64,000 bases of DNA from Priestia endophytica DSM 13796 (GCF_900115845.1 NZ_FOXX01000013.1:62001-126000), one strand, 5' to 3'. Positions 52,814 through 62,628 are shown, counted from the first letter of the stretch. Numbers and translations are program-made. Notes: generated from the sequence alone by a model not told the origin.

Positions 52814-54490
52814 TTAGCGAGCATATTTTTTAAATACATTCACTGCTTCTTCAGGTACATAGAATTTACCGTTGCTCTCTACAATAACGCTGTCTAAATC
52901 ATATTCTTTCCCTTTTATACGGATAATATCTTTGTTAACAGGTAGTTCAGCTTTTACGTTTTTACGTGTAACTACAAGGACTGGATTGGCTTCATCTGTC
53001 TTATCGACCTTTACAGTCGCCTTAACTTTTTTAAAGGCTGATTCAGCATCTAGAAATAACTCATCTGTTAACTCTTCTAAATCAAAGCCCATCGCTTTTG
53101 ACACTGTTTTAGCAATGTCTGTATTATCAATTAAACCAGATGGTTTTTGTGGACCATAAGCATATAAGAAAACATCTTCACCTGTATGGCCTCCAGTTGT
53201 AAAGCCGAGGTTCGCGCGATTTGCTAATAGTTTAGATAAGATTGGTCCTACCTCTTCTTTTGTTTTTGCCGCTTTTAGTTTTTCTTTTTCATCAGTTGTT
53301 AAATTCTCTAAGCCATAAAGTGCTGCTACTTCTTCTAGATTAGATAAGTCATCTTCTAGCTTGCTTGTTGCCCCTTCAATCGTCAATTTCGCTTTTTTCA
53401 GTGGCTCAATATATTTAGCAACAGGTGTTGTATCATACCCTTTTGTAGTATTGCTATTACCAATTGAAATACCACTGTTCCCGTGGTCAGTTACAGCAAT
53501 CACCATTGTGTTTCCATCTTTTTTAGCAAACTCTACTGCTTCTGCAACAGCTGCATCAAAGGCTAACACGTCACTAATCATTCCAATTGGATCGTTCGCA
53601 TGGGCTGCCCAGTCCGGCTTACTTCCCTCTACAAATAAAGAGAAACCATCTTTATCTTTCGAAAGCGTTTCAATCGATTTACTTGTCATTTCAGCAAGTG
53701 TTGGCTGTTCAGGATTTGTTTCCTCACGATCCATATCATAAGCTAGAGCACTATTAGAAAATGAACCCCAAATTTTATTTGATTTTGAATTTAATAGTTC
53801 ATCTTTTGTTTCAACAAAATCATAGTCTTTCTCTTGAATAATTTTTATTAAGTCCTCATTGTCCTTACGGCTCTTTTTACCTGTACCAGGCTGAAGAGCT
53901 TCCTTTCCGCCTCCAAGAACAACCTCCATATCTTGGTAAACCTGTTGTTCACCAAGCACCTCAAAGTTATCACGATCAGCGTGATGAGCTGAGAAAGCAG
54001 CTGGTGTAGCATGTTGAATTTCAGAAGTCGCAATAATACCAGTTGCACGTCCAGTGCGCTCCGCCCCTTCCATTATATTTGCTACCGGACGGAATTTGTC
54101 TTCTTCACTGATTTGCTCTAAACCAGGTGATGTAACGAGTGAAGGCAACACCCCAACATAGCCAGAATTGGATTTGTTTCCTGTTGCTAGTGCTGTTCCA
54201 GCAGGAGCCGAGTCTGTAATTGCAGATTCAGCAGAATATGTACGGACTCCCCCTGTCATGATTTCATCCATTGCAAGAGGCTCACCTTTGTACCAACGTG
54301 CTAACGTTGTGGCTGTAGAGCTTGTCCCGTCCATCACCATCATAATTACGTTTTCAGGCTGCTTCCCCTTTTTCTTTAATCCACTTTTTGCCTGTACAGG
54401 ATCCATTATGCTATTACCTATAACTAATGAACCTACTGCTACTGTTCCTGCTATTGTTAGTCCAATCACCTTTTTACGAAGCTTGACCAT
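52814..54490 (-). CDS. Secreted PhoA-type alkaline phosphatase
   Basis: The 558-residue exported enzyme has a signal peptide (about 1-34, end VQAKS) and the alkaline phosphatase core: D54 in MMVMDGTSST, the phosphorylated serine S94 in ITDSAPAGTALATG, HATPAAFSAHH, and zinc/metal ligands in VTDHGNSG and GGHTGEDV. A C-terminal extension (about 495-558, RIKGKEYDLDSVIVESNGKF then YVPEEAV) looks like a copper amine oxidase N-terminal-type binding module. The start is the ATG after GGGGGGAAG. It would release phosphate from organic esters. No Pho box was recognised. Confidence 0.9.
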   Translation of the reverse strand: MVKLRKKVIGLTIAGTVAVGSLVIGNSIMDPVQAKSGLKKKGKQPENVIMMVMDGTSSTATTLARWYKGEPLAMDEIMTGGVRTYSAESAITDSAPAGTALATGNKSNSGYVGVLPSLVTSPGLEQISEEDKFRPVANIMEGAERTGRATGIIATSEIQHATPAAFSAHHADRDNFEVLGEQQVYQDMEVVLGGGKEALQPGTGKKSRKDNEDLIKIIQEKDYDFVETKDELLNSKSNKIWGSFSNSALAYDMDREETNPEQPTLAEMTSKSIETLSKDKDGFSLFVEGSKPDWAAHANDPIGMISDVLAFDAAVAEAVEFAKKDGNTMVIAVTDHGNSGISIGNSNTTKGYDTTPVAKYIEPLKKAKLTIEGATSKLEDDLSNLEEVAALYGLENLTTDEKEKLKAAKTKEEVGPILSKLLANRANLGFTTGGHTGEDVFLYAYGPQKPSGLIDNTDIAKTVSKAMGFDLEELTDELFLDAESAFKKVKATVKVDKTDEANPVLVVTRKNVKAELPVNKDIIRIKGKEYDLDSVIVESNGKFYVPEEAVNVFKKYAR

Positions 54491-54752
54491 TGTTCTTCCC
54501 CCCACAAATTTTTTATAACTGATATAAAACTATCATTTTTATGTAAGCCAGATTTTAATTTCTTATTGATTTTTTGTAAATTCACACATCTTATTTCCTA
54601 TATAAGTAATTTATATACAACATCTTACAAACGAATAAAATTTTAGGGTAAAATCCTCTATTAAATATAAAATTTAAGTTCTTCAATACGTGCTATATTA
54701 ATAGTGCACGAATAAAAATGCTTGATATAGAGAAAGCGGAAGGAAGATTGCC

Positions 54753-55274
54753 ATGAAGAAAAATAATGCACAATATTGGGTATCAAAACTTGGACTACTC
54801 CCCCATCCAGAAGGTGGATATTATAAAAGAATCTTTGAATCGGAAGAACGTACGTCCTCTCAAGAATTAACTGTTGATTTCGAAGGTAACCGAAAGCTCT
54901 ATACGAGTATTTACTTTCTTTTAACGTCAAATGATGTCTCTCATTTTCATCGTTTAAAATCGGATGAATTATGGTATTATCACGCTGGAAGTTCTTTAAC
55001 AATTCATATCATTCATGAAAATGGGGAATATGAAGAAATTAAATTAGGCATGAACTTGGACAATGGAGAGGTCCCTCAAGCTTTAGTTCCAAAGTACTCA
55101 ATCTTTGGATCGTCTGTGATGGAGGAAGATACTTGCTCTCTAGTAGGTTGTATGGTTTCACCAGGATTTGAATTCCAAGACTTTGAACTGTTCACACAAG
55201 CTGATCTTTTATCAAAGTATCCTCAATACAAAGATATTATTATGAAGTTAGCATACGAAAAAATTCCGGAATAA
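54753..55274 (+). CDS. Cupin family protein (DUF985)
   Basis: The 173-residue protein has the DUF985 RmlC-like cupin pattern: LLPHPEGGYYKRIFES near the start, YFLLTSNDVSHFHRLKSDEL with metal-like histidines, WYYHAGSSLTIHIIHENG, and SLVGCMVSPGFEFQDFELFT. The fold binds small molecules or sugars and may be an isomerase; function is unknown. GGAAGGAAG lies upstream of the ATG. It is divergent from the phosphatase gene and ends in a terminator. Confidence 0.82.
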   Translation: MKKNNAQYWVSKLGLLPHPEGGYYKRIFESEERTSSQELTVDFEGNRKLYTSIYFLLTSNDVSHFHRLKSDELWYYHAGSSLTIHIIHENGEYEEIKLGMNLDNGEVPQALVPKYSIFGSSVMEEDTCSLVGCMVSPGFEFQDFELFTQADLLSKYPQYKDIIMKLAYEKIPE

Positions 55275-55440
55275 GATTAGACTTCCATTACGATTCTTCA
55301 TACTCTCGCACTAACAAGGAGCCAGACAACAGCTGAATTAAAGGTATCATCTAGCTTTTTCGTTCAGTAAGGGTATACACCCACCCTTATTAAACTTTTT
55401 GAATGTAATTTAGCACAAAAAACTTAAAATTGAATTCAAA

Positions 55441-55483
55441 AAAGAACCCATTTCTTTTATAGAAATCGGTTCTTTATTTTTTC
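55441..55483 (+). terminator. Terminator after the cupin gene
   Basis: Arms AAAGAACCcATTTCT and AGAAATcGGTTCTTT are followed by ATTTTTT, 170 nt below the cupin stop. Confidence 0.7.
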
Positions 55484-55551
55484 TACTAAAAATATATCTA
55501 AGGCTAAAAAACTAGTATTCTACTACAATTGTTGTTTAACCATATTAATGA

Positions 55552-55995
55552 TTAGATATGATAATGTATGTTATTTTGTCTTTTATCCTCTTTTCTTCTC
55601 ATAACTAACATAACGATGAAGAACATGACAAGTACCATTAACCCCATTCCTATGATACCGATATGATAGGTTGAAAATGTTATGATCTTATTTGAAATTG
55701 TAAACTTTTCATCTAGAAAAATACCTGTTAAAGCAGGACCAAACGTAGCTCCCATAAAGAAGAATAAGTTGGACATGCCTATACCCTCCGACATTAAATT
55801 TGGGGATAAACGTACAGAAATGAAATTACTTAATTCAGATTGCACGGCAGCAAAACCAACGTAAATAAATAAAAAGGCAACTGAAGTATAAAGAACGGAG
55901 TGGCCAATACTTAGTAATAAAACAAATAATCCTATAAATAAGATTATAATAGATACATTTAGGAAAAGAAAAAGCGTAAATCCGTTGTCACTCAA
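55552..55995 (-). pseudogene. C-terminal fragment of an MFS transporter
   Basis: About 147 codons encode the last four membrane helices of an MFS carrier (VAFLFIYVGFAAVQSELSNF, NLFFFMGATFGPALTGIFLD, then a helix with basic tail MRRKEDKRQ). The apparent TTG start lies inside the hairpin repeat at 55967, so the first seven codons (SDNGFTL) are repeat sequence, not protein. The N-terminal two thirds are missing. It looks like a deletion remnant joined to the repeat. Confidence 0.7.
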
Positions 55996-56013
55996 TAGGT
56001 TTACGCTTTTTTC
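55967..56013. repeat. Dispersed hairpin repeat, copy 2 (also terminator of the MFS gene)
   Basis: Arms AAAAAGCGTAAA and TTTACGCTTTTTT flank a loop TCCGTTGTCACTCAATAGG. This is the best-paired copy and would end transcription of the upstream MFS gene on the minus strand. Confidence 0.6.
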
Positions 56014-56025
56014 AAAGGAACGTTT

Positions 56026-57231
56026 TTATGAATGACCACTGATTTGGTCTACATGCGCAATGTGTTTTCGCCCAAATGCAACAACCAATACGCCTAAAAA
56101 TACAAATACAGCACCTGTATAGAAAGGAACAGCTGAGGAATAAGCTTCAGCAAGCTTAGTTGCGAGCAAAGGTCCAACAGCACTACCAATAAAACGTACA
56201 AAACTATATGCTGCAGAGGCTGTAGCACGTTCTACTGGCGCAACCTGCATAACGACTGTAGTGATTAATGTATTATTAGTTCCTAGGAATAGTCCTGCAA
56301 TAATAACGGAAACAATAATGACTGTTTTTGAATCTGTCCAAATTCCCATGGCTAAAAGAGTGAAAGCAAACAAAGTTAACATGGCACACATAGATTTGAC
56401 CGTTCCAAATCTAACTTGAAGTTTTGGAGCAATAAAGACGGAAGTCAAGGCAAGATAAAGTCCCCAACCAAGAAACACATAGCCTAGGCCATGCTCATCT
56501 AAATCCATAACAAATGGAGCATATGCCATTAACGTAAAAAATCCTATGTTATATAAAAAAGCTGTAAGACCAAGTCTAAACAATCCAGGAAATTTTAAAG
56601 CTTTAATTGGATCTAGAATAGAGCTTTTAACTTTCGGTTTTTCCACACGAGGCATTTTCAATAAAAGGACAAGAAAGGCAATAATCATGAGCACACTTAC
56701 TCCGTAAAACGGGCCGCGCCAAGAGATTGATCCTAGTTCTCCGCCAAGCAGCGGACCTACAGAAATACCAAGTCCAATAGCAGCTTCGTATAAAATGATG
56801 GCTTTTGCAGTACTTCCAATCGCCAATCCTACGATAGCAGATAATGCTGTGGCAATAAACAATGAATTGCCAAGTCCCGATCCACCTCGGAAACTAACAA
56901 TTTGCCATATTCCATTTGAAGAACCGGCTAAAGCTGAGAAAACAATAATAAATAAAATACCAGTTAATAAAGTCCATTTAATGCCAATCCTACTAGAAAC
57001 GACCCCCGTGATCAACAGTGCTATCCCTGTAATCAAGTTATAGCTTGAAAATAGTAAAGAAACCTGACTTGGAGTTGCATCAAGTTGTTGTGCAATGGCA
57101 GGTGAAATTGGGTCAACTAAACCTAAGCCCATGAAAGAAATAATAGTTGCAAAAAAGATAACCCAAACAACTACTGGCTGTTTAGCCGATTGGTATTGGG
57201 CATTCAGTGATCGTCCTGGCTCTGAATTCAT
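56026..57231 (-). CDS. MFS efflux transporter
   Basis: The 401-residue protein has twelve helices and drug:H+ antiporter-1 features: GLGLVDPISPAIAQQLDATP in helix 1, the motif A-like SSRIGIKWTLLTG, and motif C-like EAAIGLGISVGPLLGGELGS in helix 5, which marks exporters. It is divergent from a MerR regulator gene that starts 115 nt away, the classic layout of a regulator and its multidrug exporter. AAGGAG lies before the ATG. The substrate is unknown. Confidence 0.87.
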   Translation of the reverse strand: MNSEPGRSLNAQYQSAKQPVVVWVIFFATIISFMGLGLVDPISPAIAQQLDATPSQVSLLFSSYNLITGIALLITGVVSSRIGIKWTLLTGILFIIVFSALAGSSNGIWQIVSFRGGSGLGNSLFIATALSAIVGLAIGSTAKAIILYEAAIGLGISVGPLLGGELGSISWRGPFYGVSVLMIIAFLVLLLKMPRVEKPKVKSSILDPIKALKFPGLFRLGLTAFLYNIGFFTLMAYAPFVMDLDEHGLGYVFLGWGLYLALTSVFIAPKLQVRFGTVKSMCAMLTLFAFTLLAMGIWTDSKTVIIVSVIIAGLFLGTNNTLITTVVMQVAPVERATASAAYSFVRFIGSAVGPLLATKLAEAYSSAVPFYTGAVFVFLGVLVVAFGRKHIAHVDQISGHS

Positions 57232-57346
57232 TTTTGAAAAACTCCTTTTTCTGAGAAAATCTTAGATTGTAGTATAATATTTTTTGAACTAAAACCTTTC
57301 CTCTGTTAATGTAAGAAGAGAAATGAATAAATGTAGGAGCGAAATT

Positions 57347-57787
57347 ATGAGCGAATTTAAAATAGATGATGTGGCAAAACAAAGTGGTTTAACAAAACGA
57401 ACGATCAGGTATTATGAACAAATTGGACTTCTTCCCTCTCCTCCGCGAAGCAAAGGTGGTATAAGGCTATATTCTCAAGAACATATCGATTTTCTAGAAA
57501 AAATCACAAATGCAAAAGAAGTAATGGGCTTTTCCCTTCAAGAACTTCAGCAGTTCATCAAACTCAGCGATATATTGGAACTTCGCAAAGCTGATTATAG
57601 GCAGGTAAAAGGTACCAGTGAACAAAAAGAAAAGTTAAGAAAAGTAGTAAACACTGTCGAAGAACAGCTTGAGTTACTCGTTCAAAAAAAGGAAAATCTC
57701 TTAAAAGTTGAGAAAAATTTAGTCTCCCTTAGAGATCGTGCAAAAGCAGCACTGGTTCGATTTGAAAAAGAGGAATCAGAGCAGTAG
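57347..57787 (+). CDS. MerR family regulator
   Basis: The 146-residue regulator has the N-terminal MerR winged helix (KIDDVAKQSGLTKRTIRYYE, then QIGLLPSPPRSKGGIRLYS) and a long coiled-coil dimer helix (about 85-125, EQLELLVQKKENLLKVEKNL). No metal-binding cysteines are present, so it more likely senses an organic compound. The start is the ATG after AGGAGCG. It probably controls the divergent MFS exporter gene by twisting its promoter. Confidence 0.88.
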   Translation: MSEFKIDDVAKQSGLTKRTIRYYEQIGLLPSPPRSKGGIRLYSQEHIDFLEKITNAKEVMGFSLQELQQFIKLSDILELRKADYRQVKGTSEQKEKLRKVVNTVEEQLELLVQKKENLLKVEKNLVSLRDRAKAALVRFEKEESEQ

Positions 57788-57794
57788 GATAGAA

Positions 57795-57830
57795 AAATCC
57801 AGCTCTTTACATAGAAAGCTGGATTTTTTT
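57795..57830 (+). terminator. Terminator after the MerR gene
   Basis: The stem AAATCCAGCT/AGCTGGATTT is followed by a T run. Confidence 0.8.
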
Positions 57831-58058
57831 AATCAATAAGTTTTTTATTATTCATTTGACATATGCATAATTAAGAATGGCTCTGATTCTTGATCTATTT
57901 AGTCCATTTCTAATGTTAGTTTGTAGCGATTTAATGAAAACTTACAATTACATTTCTAGAGCAACTTAAAAGGTTCTGTTGCAAAGATTTTTGGAAATAA
58001 AAAGTACTTGGTGACTTTGACACAGCTTCCAATTAACCTCTATAAGGAGATGATTTTA

Positions 58059-58610
58059 ATGAAAAGAATTCCACTTAAAATGGTAAGAAAGGAGTTAGTG
58101 GATATTCCTGAATATTCGCTTCCAACTGGATTTCAAATTAGGTTATTTGAAAAAGGTGACGAGCATAATTGGGCTAGGGTTGAAGCAAGTGTAGATGAAT
58201 TTAAAAATGAGAAAGCTGCACTAGAACACTTTAGTAAAGAATTTGGACCATATATTGATGAAATGGCCATGCGGTGTGTTTTCATTGAGAATAAAAATGG
58301 AGAAGTGATTGGAACAACAACAGGGTGGTATGGCGACTTAAATGGTAATGGGGAAATATGGGGTAGAATACATTGGGTAGGTGTTGTTCCTGAATATCAG
58401 GGGGCGCAACTTTCAAAACCTTTACTTAGTGCAGCTATGAATATTTTGGCCAATCATCATTCAAAAGCCTATCTTACATCTCAAACTACAAGTTATCAAG
58501 CTATCAATATGTACTTAAACTATGGGTTTGAACCTTTAATCACAGGACCAAACTGTTATGAGGCTTGGTCCCTATTAGAAAATATTTTAAACCGAAAAAT
58601 ATTAAAGTAG
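58059..58610 (+). CDS. GNAT family acetyltransferase
   Basis: The 183-residue protein shows the GNAT fold: GFQIRLFEKGDEHNWARVEA, the beta-4 segment RIHWVGVVPEYQG, then the acetyl-CoA loop QGAQLSKPLLSAAMNILA, which departs from the usual Q/R-x-x-G-x-G/A, and YLTSQTTSYQAINMYLNYGF. It would acetylate a small-molecule or protein amine. The start is the ATG 9 nt below AAGGAG; a nearer in-frame ATG abuts the ribosome site. It stands alone. Confidence 0.82.
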   Translation: MKRIPLKMVRKELVDIPEYSLPTGFQIRLFEKGDEHNWARVEASVDEFKNEKAALEHFSKEFGPYIDEMAMRCVFIENKNGEVIGTTTGWYGDLNGNGEIWGRIHWVGVVPEYQGAQLSKPLLSAAMNILANHHSKAYLTSQTTSYQAINMYLNYGFEPLITGPNCYEAWSLLENILNRKILK

Positions 58611-58863
58611 CTTTAAATAAAGATTGGACAAGATTTATCTATACTTCTTATCTATTTAAGGGTTATGCGTACACTTCTTAAATGGAGAGACATATTGATG
58701 AGGAGAAAAATGATGTTTCACCTATTGGATTTTACCTAGGTATGGCCATTATATTCCTTGGTATTTTTCTTAATCTTATTTTCGTTTTATCTCCTTTTTT
58801 GTGGTCTTAAATATTTTAGACCCTTTAATTATACGATTCAAAGAATTCATTCAAATAGTTCAA

Positions 58864-59859
58864 TTAAATGTCTATAAAGGTTTCTTTTTCAATCGATTTA
58901 AAACAAGCTTCAATAACTTTCACATTTTCAATTGTATCTTCCATCATAGATCTAGATATTTCTCCATTCAATACACATTGAGAAAAGTATTCGACTTCAA
59001 GGATATATTGGTGTCCCAACACTTTTTCCTCTCTATAAGCTCCATCTGTTGTATTAACTATTATCTGAGCTTCACCATTATACATTTGAGGTATAAAGGC
59101 TTTTGGCACTCGAATACTACCTTTTGTTCCAATGATTTCATAATAATCTATTTGTGCTCGATCCATTGCAGCATCAAATACGGCTGTCATTCCATTATCA
59201 AGTTCCATGAAACATACTACAGACATATCTACTTGGCCTTTAACGTCCTTTTGTTGTGATGCAAAAATTCGATTAGGCTCGGTATTTAAAATGTTTCTAA
59301 TGGAGTGGATGCAATAACATCCAACATCATAAAGGCTTCCCCCACCTAATTCCTGTCGCATACGTATGTTTTCATTTTGATTTTCAAGGTAAAATGATAG
59401 ACTGACTTTCATTATATTTACCTCACCAATTTCTCCAGATATCAAAATTTCCTTTACTCTTTGGTGTTGAGGGTGAAATTGATACATAAAGGCTTCCATA
59501 AACATAACATTATTTTTCTTGCATGTTTCTATCACTTCTTCAGCTTCTCTTGTATTTAATACCGCTGGTTTCTCACATAATATATGTTTTCCTTTTTCTG
59601 CAGCTCTTTTTACCCATTGAGAATGAAGGGAATTAGGTAAGGGAATATAAACTGCATCAATACCTGAATCTTCTAGTAATTCATCATATGATCCGTAAAT
59701 TTTGGGGATGTCAAACTTAGAAGCAATATGTTTTACTTTATCATTAGTACTAGCAATGGCAACTACTTTCGCATTAGTAGCATCCCTAAAAGCTGGTAGT
59801 AATTCATCTTGAGCAATTTGTGCGGTACTTAAGATTCCCCAGCGAACATGTTTAGTCAT
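58864..59859 (-). CDS. Gfo/Idh/MocA family oxidoreductase
   Basis: The 331-residue enzyme has the Rossmann start WGILSTAQIAQDELLPAFRD with Q in place of the usual glycine run, AVYIPLPNSLHSQWVKRAAE, the active-site motif EKPA in ILCEKPAVLN, and GGGSLYDVGCYCIHSIRNIL. The family oxidises or reduces sugars and cyclitols with NAD(P). It lies 270 nt below a TIM-barrel isomerase gene and an AraC regulator on the same strand, so it is probably part of a sugar or inositol-like pathway. AAGGGAG precedes the ATG. Confidence 0.87.
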   Translation of the reverse strand: MTKHVRWGILSTAQIAQDELLPAFRDATNAKVVAIASTNDKVKHIASKFDIPKIYGSYDELLEDSGIDAVYIPLPNSLHSQWVKRAAEKGKHILCEKPAVLNTREAEEVIETCKKNNVMFMEAFMYQFHPQHQRVKEILISGEIGEVNIMKVSLSFYLENQNENIRMRQELGGGSLYDVGCYCIHSIRNILNTEPNRIFASQQKDVKGQVDMSVVCFMELDNGMTAVFDAAMDRAQIDYYEIIGTKGSIRVPKAFIPQMYNGEAQIIVNTTDGAYREEKVLGHQYILEVEYFSQCVLNGEISRSMMEDTIENVKVIEACFKSIEKETFIDI

Positions 59860-59995
59860 TCATCCCAACTCCCTTGATTTTTAAAAATTCTAGTTCTAAT
59901 CTTCTCTTAATAATTATTGCTTGAACATTAATTAGTTAGTAAAGGTAAATGGAGAAATAATATTTTATTCACAATAAAGAGTAACTTTCTCAATC

Positions 59996-60035
59996 TAAAA
60001 ATCTGGGACAGTTTTAATAACTGCCCCAGATTTTT
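59996..60035. terminator. Terminator between the isomerase and oxidoreductase genes
   Basis: Arms AAAATCTGGGaCAGTT and AACTGcCCCAGATTTTT have T runs on both strands, so the two genes are probably separate transcripts. Confidence 0.8.
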
Positions 60036-60126
60036 AAGAGATTAAGTATTATTAGCTATTTTTTAAAGGAAAAGGAAACAACTTTCTAGTAATTTTTCAG
60101 GTTGAACTGAAACTTATATACCAGTA

Positions 60127-60990
60127 TTAGATGTTTAATCCTTCTCTAATAGATTTTAATGTTACTTCATTCGACCACTCTGGACGATCCGGATAAGCAA
60201 AGACAGCGTTTGTGACAATGCCATCAAACTTCATTTCTCTTAGTTTTTGATAAAGGGCCTCAAAGTTGATTTCTCCTTCACCAGGGTTTAAATGTTGGTG
60301 AATCGTGACCTTTGCATCTGGCGGATTAACAATGTAGCGTAAGCCAAAGGCTGCTTTATGATTTAGGGTATCGGCAATGAGAACGTGCGCTAATAAATTG
60401 CCGGCTTCCTCTAGATGTTGCGCAACATCGCCAATGCCATCATCATAGAAGAAAGCGTGTGGAACAGAATACACAAGTTTAATCCAGTCTTTGTCCAAAG
60501 CACGAATCATGCGAATCGCTTCCGTATTTAATTCGATAAAATCATTTGGATGGGATTGAAGGTTTAATTTAATTTCTTCTCTTTCAAAGATCGGCATAAG
60601 TTCTTCCATTGATTTCACAAAAGAGGCTTCACTTTCCACAGGGCGACTTATATCCCCACTGAATTCACTGTTCATTAAGTCTACACCTAATTCAGATGTA
60701 ATTTCGATGGATCGTTTCCAGTTTCTCACCGCAGCTTGTCGTTCCTCCTCATTCGGAGAAGACCACTGCTGAACAGGTAGGACCGAAGAAATTTTTACTC
60801 CCGCATCTGTACAATAGCGTTTTAAATCTTTAATCAGCTGTTTGTCTACTTTTGGATATTCATAAAACCAAATAAAATCTTTACGTGGTGATAACTCCAC
60901 ATACTCATATCCTAATCTTGCAACTGTATCAATCGTATCTTTTAAATTTGTATTATCGCGATAATGCGATGGGTCATAAGCTAAACGCAT
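60127..60990 (-). CDS. Sugar phosphate isomerase/epimerase (xylose isomerase-like TIM barrel)
   Basis: The 287-residue protein belongs to the AP-endonuclease-2-like TIM-barrel family with [52 protein letters not shown] and [18 protein letters not shown] at the end. Metal ligands are probably the E, D/H and E residues in VELSP, ADT and GEGE. It should isomerise or epimerise a sugar or cyclitol such as an inosose. AAAGGGGA precedes the ATG. It forms a loose cluster with the Gfo/Idh and AraC genes. Confidence 0.82.
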   Translation of the reverse strand: MRLAYDPSHYRDNTNLKDTIDTVARLGYEYVELSPRKDFIWFYEYPKVDKQLIKDLKRYCTDAGVKISSVLPVQQWSSPNEEERQAAVRNWKRSIEITSELGVDLMNSEFSGDISRPVESEASFVKSMEELMPIFEREEIKLNLQSHPNDFIELNTEAIRMIRALDKDWIKLVYSVPHAFFYDDGIGDVAQHLEEAGNLLAHVLIADTLNHKAAFGLRYIVNPPDAKVTIHQHLNPGEGEINFEALYQKLREMKFDGIVTNAVFAYPDRPEWSNEVTLKSIREGLNI

Positions 60991-61344
60991 TATAAATTTC
61001 CCCTTTCTGTTTATTGTATGGAAAAGGCATATCCATATACAACGTCATTGGTATGTTCTAATTATCGATAATAGTAAAGAAGAGTTTGCCTTTTACTTTT
61101 AAAGACATTTCATAAGTTCGGTTTGTATAAAGAATGCGCTTCCATTTCTATGGGGTTGTCCTTTGTGAAAAGAAGCGCCTTCTTGATACAGTAAGTATCC
61201 TCTTTGTATAGTCCATTATATAGAACATTTTAATAATAGTAATTACATTTTGGGGACACTTTTTTGTACTTTGGAGACATCTTTCATTAATGACTAAACT
61301 GAAAAACAATTTTTTTGAACCCTTATGCATGAAATAAGTGGAGA
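60991..61344. other. Spacer between AraC and isomerase genes
   Basis: No gene is seen. A stem AGAAG/CTTCT followed by TTTC on the minus strand (about 61168-61185) may end the AraC transcript. Confidence 0.4.
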
Positions 61345-62301
61345 TTATTTACTAGCATACGTAGTTGTCTTTCTGTCTACAAATAGAGAGCGAAACCGCC
61401 CAGGTGACGTTTGCATCGTAGAAGTAAAAACACGGGTGAAATAGTGAACACTCATAAAACCCGTTTCTTCAGAAATTTCTTTTAACGATAGATCTGTTTT
61501 TTTTAGTAATATAGTTGCCTTTTTTATTCGTTCGTCTTGAACATATTTTGAAAAACTTACTCCTAATTCAGATACAAAAATACGAGATAAATGCCTAGAA
61601 GATATATGGAGGTGTTTCGCAATCTCTGTAAGTTTTAACGAGTTTGATAAGTTATCATTAATATATAATTGCGCCTGAGTAAGGAGTACAGAATACTGTT
61701 CAGGAACATTTTTATGGTCACTCTTATTTAAATCAGCAACAAAATCTTGAAGGATTGAAACAATAAGCGAATATGCAATATTCGAAAGCATCTCTTCAAA
61801 AAATACATTTTCGTGCTTGGTCGCTTGGATAAGAAGCGCTTTCCATAATAATACGGTTTCGGTTTCAGATTTATCATATAAAATAATCTCAGTACATTGT
61901 TTTGCTATCTCCATGATTCTTATCCAACTCTCACTCGATTCTGATTCAATTAGTTGAAATGCAACATATAATAGAGATAACCCCTTCTCACTTTTTATTT
62001 GATGTATCACTTCTGGTCTAGATAAAAAAAGTGTATTCTTTTGAAGCGAATAAGTACAATTATTATCTATATAAGTCCCTTCACCTTCCGTTACATAACA
62101 TACTTCAAAAAAAGAATGTTTGTGTAGGTCATTATTATAATGTTTTGGCATGACGCCCCAATAATGAGTTTGAAAAGAAGCACCATTTTGCTTTATGTGT
62201 TGAATGTAATTATTAAGAGCAGTTTTTCCTGACAAATATTTATTTAAATCCAACCAAAACTCTCCCTTTCCAAGTAACCTAACAGATTCAGGGCTTACCA
62301 C
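61345..62301 (-). CDS. AraC family regulator with cupin sensor
   Basis: The 318-residue regulator has an N-terminal cupin-like sensor (MPKHYNNDLHKHSFFEVCYV, GEGTYIDNNCTYSLQKNTLF) and a C-terminal pair of helix-turn-helix motifs (LTEIAKHLHISSRHLSRIFV, LKEISEETGFMSVHYFTRVF). I place the start at a GTG 7 nt below AAAGGGCG; a longer TTG-started form has no ribosome site. It probably activates the sugar isomerase and oxidoreductase genes downstream in response to their substrate. Confidence 0.85.
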   Translation of the reverse strand: MVSPESVRLLGKGEFWLDLNKYLSGKTALNNYIQHIKQNGASFQTHYWGVMPKHYNNDLHKHSFFEVCYVTEGEGTYIDNNCTYSLQKNTLFLSRPEVIHQIKSEKGLSLLYVAFQLIESESSESWIRIMEIAKQCTEIILYDKSETETVLLWKALLIQATKHENVFFEEMLSNIAYSLIVSILQDFVADLNKSDHKNVPEQYSVLLTQAQLYINDNLSNSLKLTEIAKHLHISSRHLSRIFVSELGVSFSKYVQDERIKKATILLKKTDLSLKEISEETGFMSVHYFTRVFTSTMQTSPGRFRSLFVDRKTTTYASK

Positions 62302-62615
62302 ATAAATTCGCCCTTTATAATTTAAATTAATGAAATAAAACAGATCTACTTCACCTGACAAATTACATTAATATTTTTAAATTTAAAAACGGAATATACC
62401 TTGAACTATCCTACACTTAACTTTATACATTATGGAACTATATACAAAAATTCAAACTAAATTATAACTTAAGAAAAAGAATAAACTCTTTGTCACTCAA
62501 CGGATTTATGCTTTTTTACTTTCTCTAACGGCCATTATGAGAACTAGTTTTGCCTATAATATACAAGTCACAAAATTTAAATAGTAAAGAAATCAAAAAA
62601 CTGAGGGAAAGTCCC
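62302..62615. other. Spacer upstream of the AraC gene
   Basis: No gene is seen. It holds copy 3 of the dispersed repeat and the terminator of the FusB-like gene. Confidence 0.5.
62471..62518. repeat. Dispersed hairpin repeat, copy 3
   Basis: AAGAAAAAGAATAAA, loop TTGTCACTCAACGGA and TTTATGCTTTTTT align with the copy at 55967, including the near-identical loop core TTGTCACTCAA. Confidence 0.55.
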
Positions 62616-62628
62616 TCAGTTTTTTTTC
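62595..62628 (-). terminator. Terminator after the FusB-like gene
   Basis: Arms AAAAAACTGAGGGA and TCCCTCAGTTTTTT surround a short loop directly below the stop codon. Confidence 0.85.

Noticed and set aside
54506-54660. Pho box upstream of the alkaline phosphatase gene
   Set aside because: Only scattered TTTACA-like hexamers without the regular 11-bp spacing of PhoP boxes.
54661-55002. 113-codon minus-strand frame
   Set aside because: It is antisense to the well-supported cupin gene.
61148-61330. 60-codon minus-strand frame
   Set aside because: No ribosome site, no conserved pattern, and it crosses a terminator-like stem.
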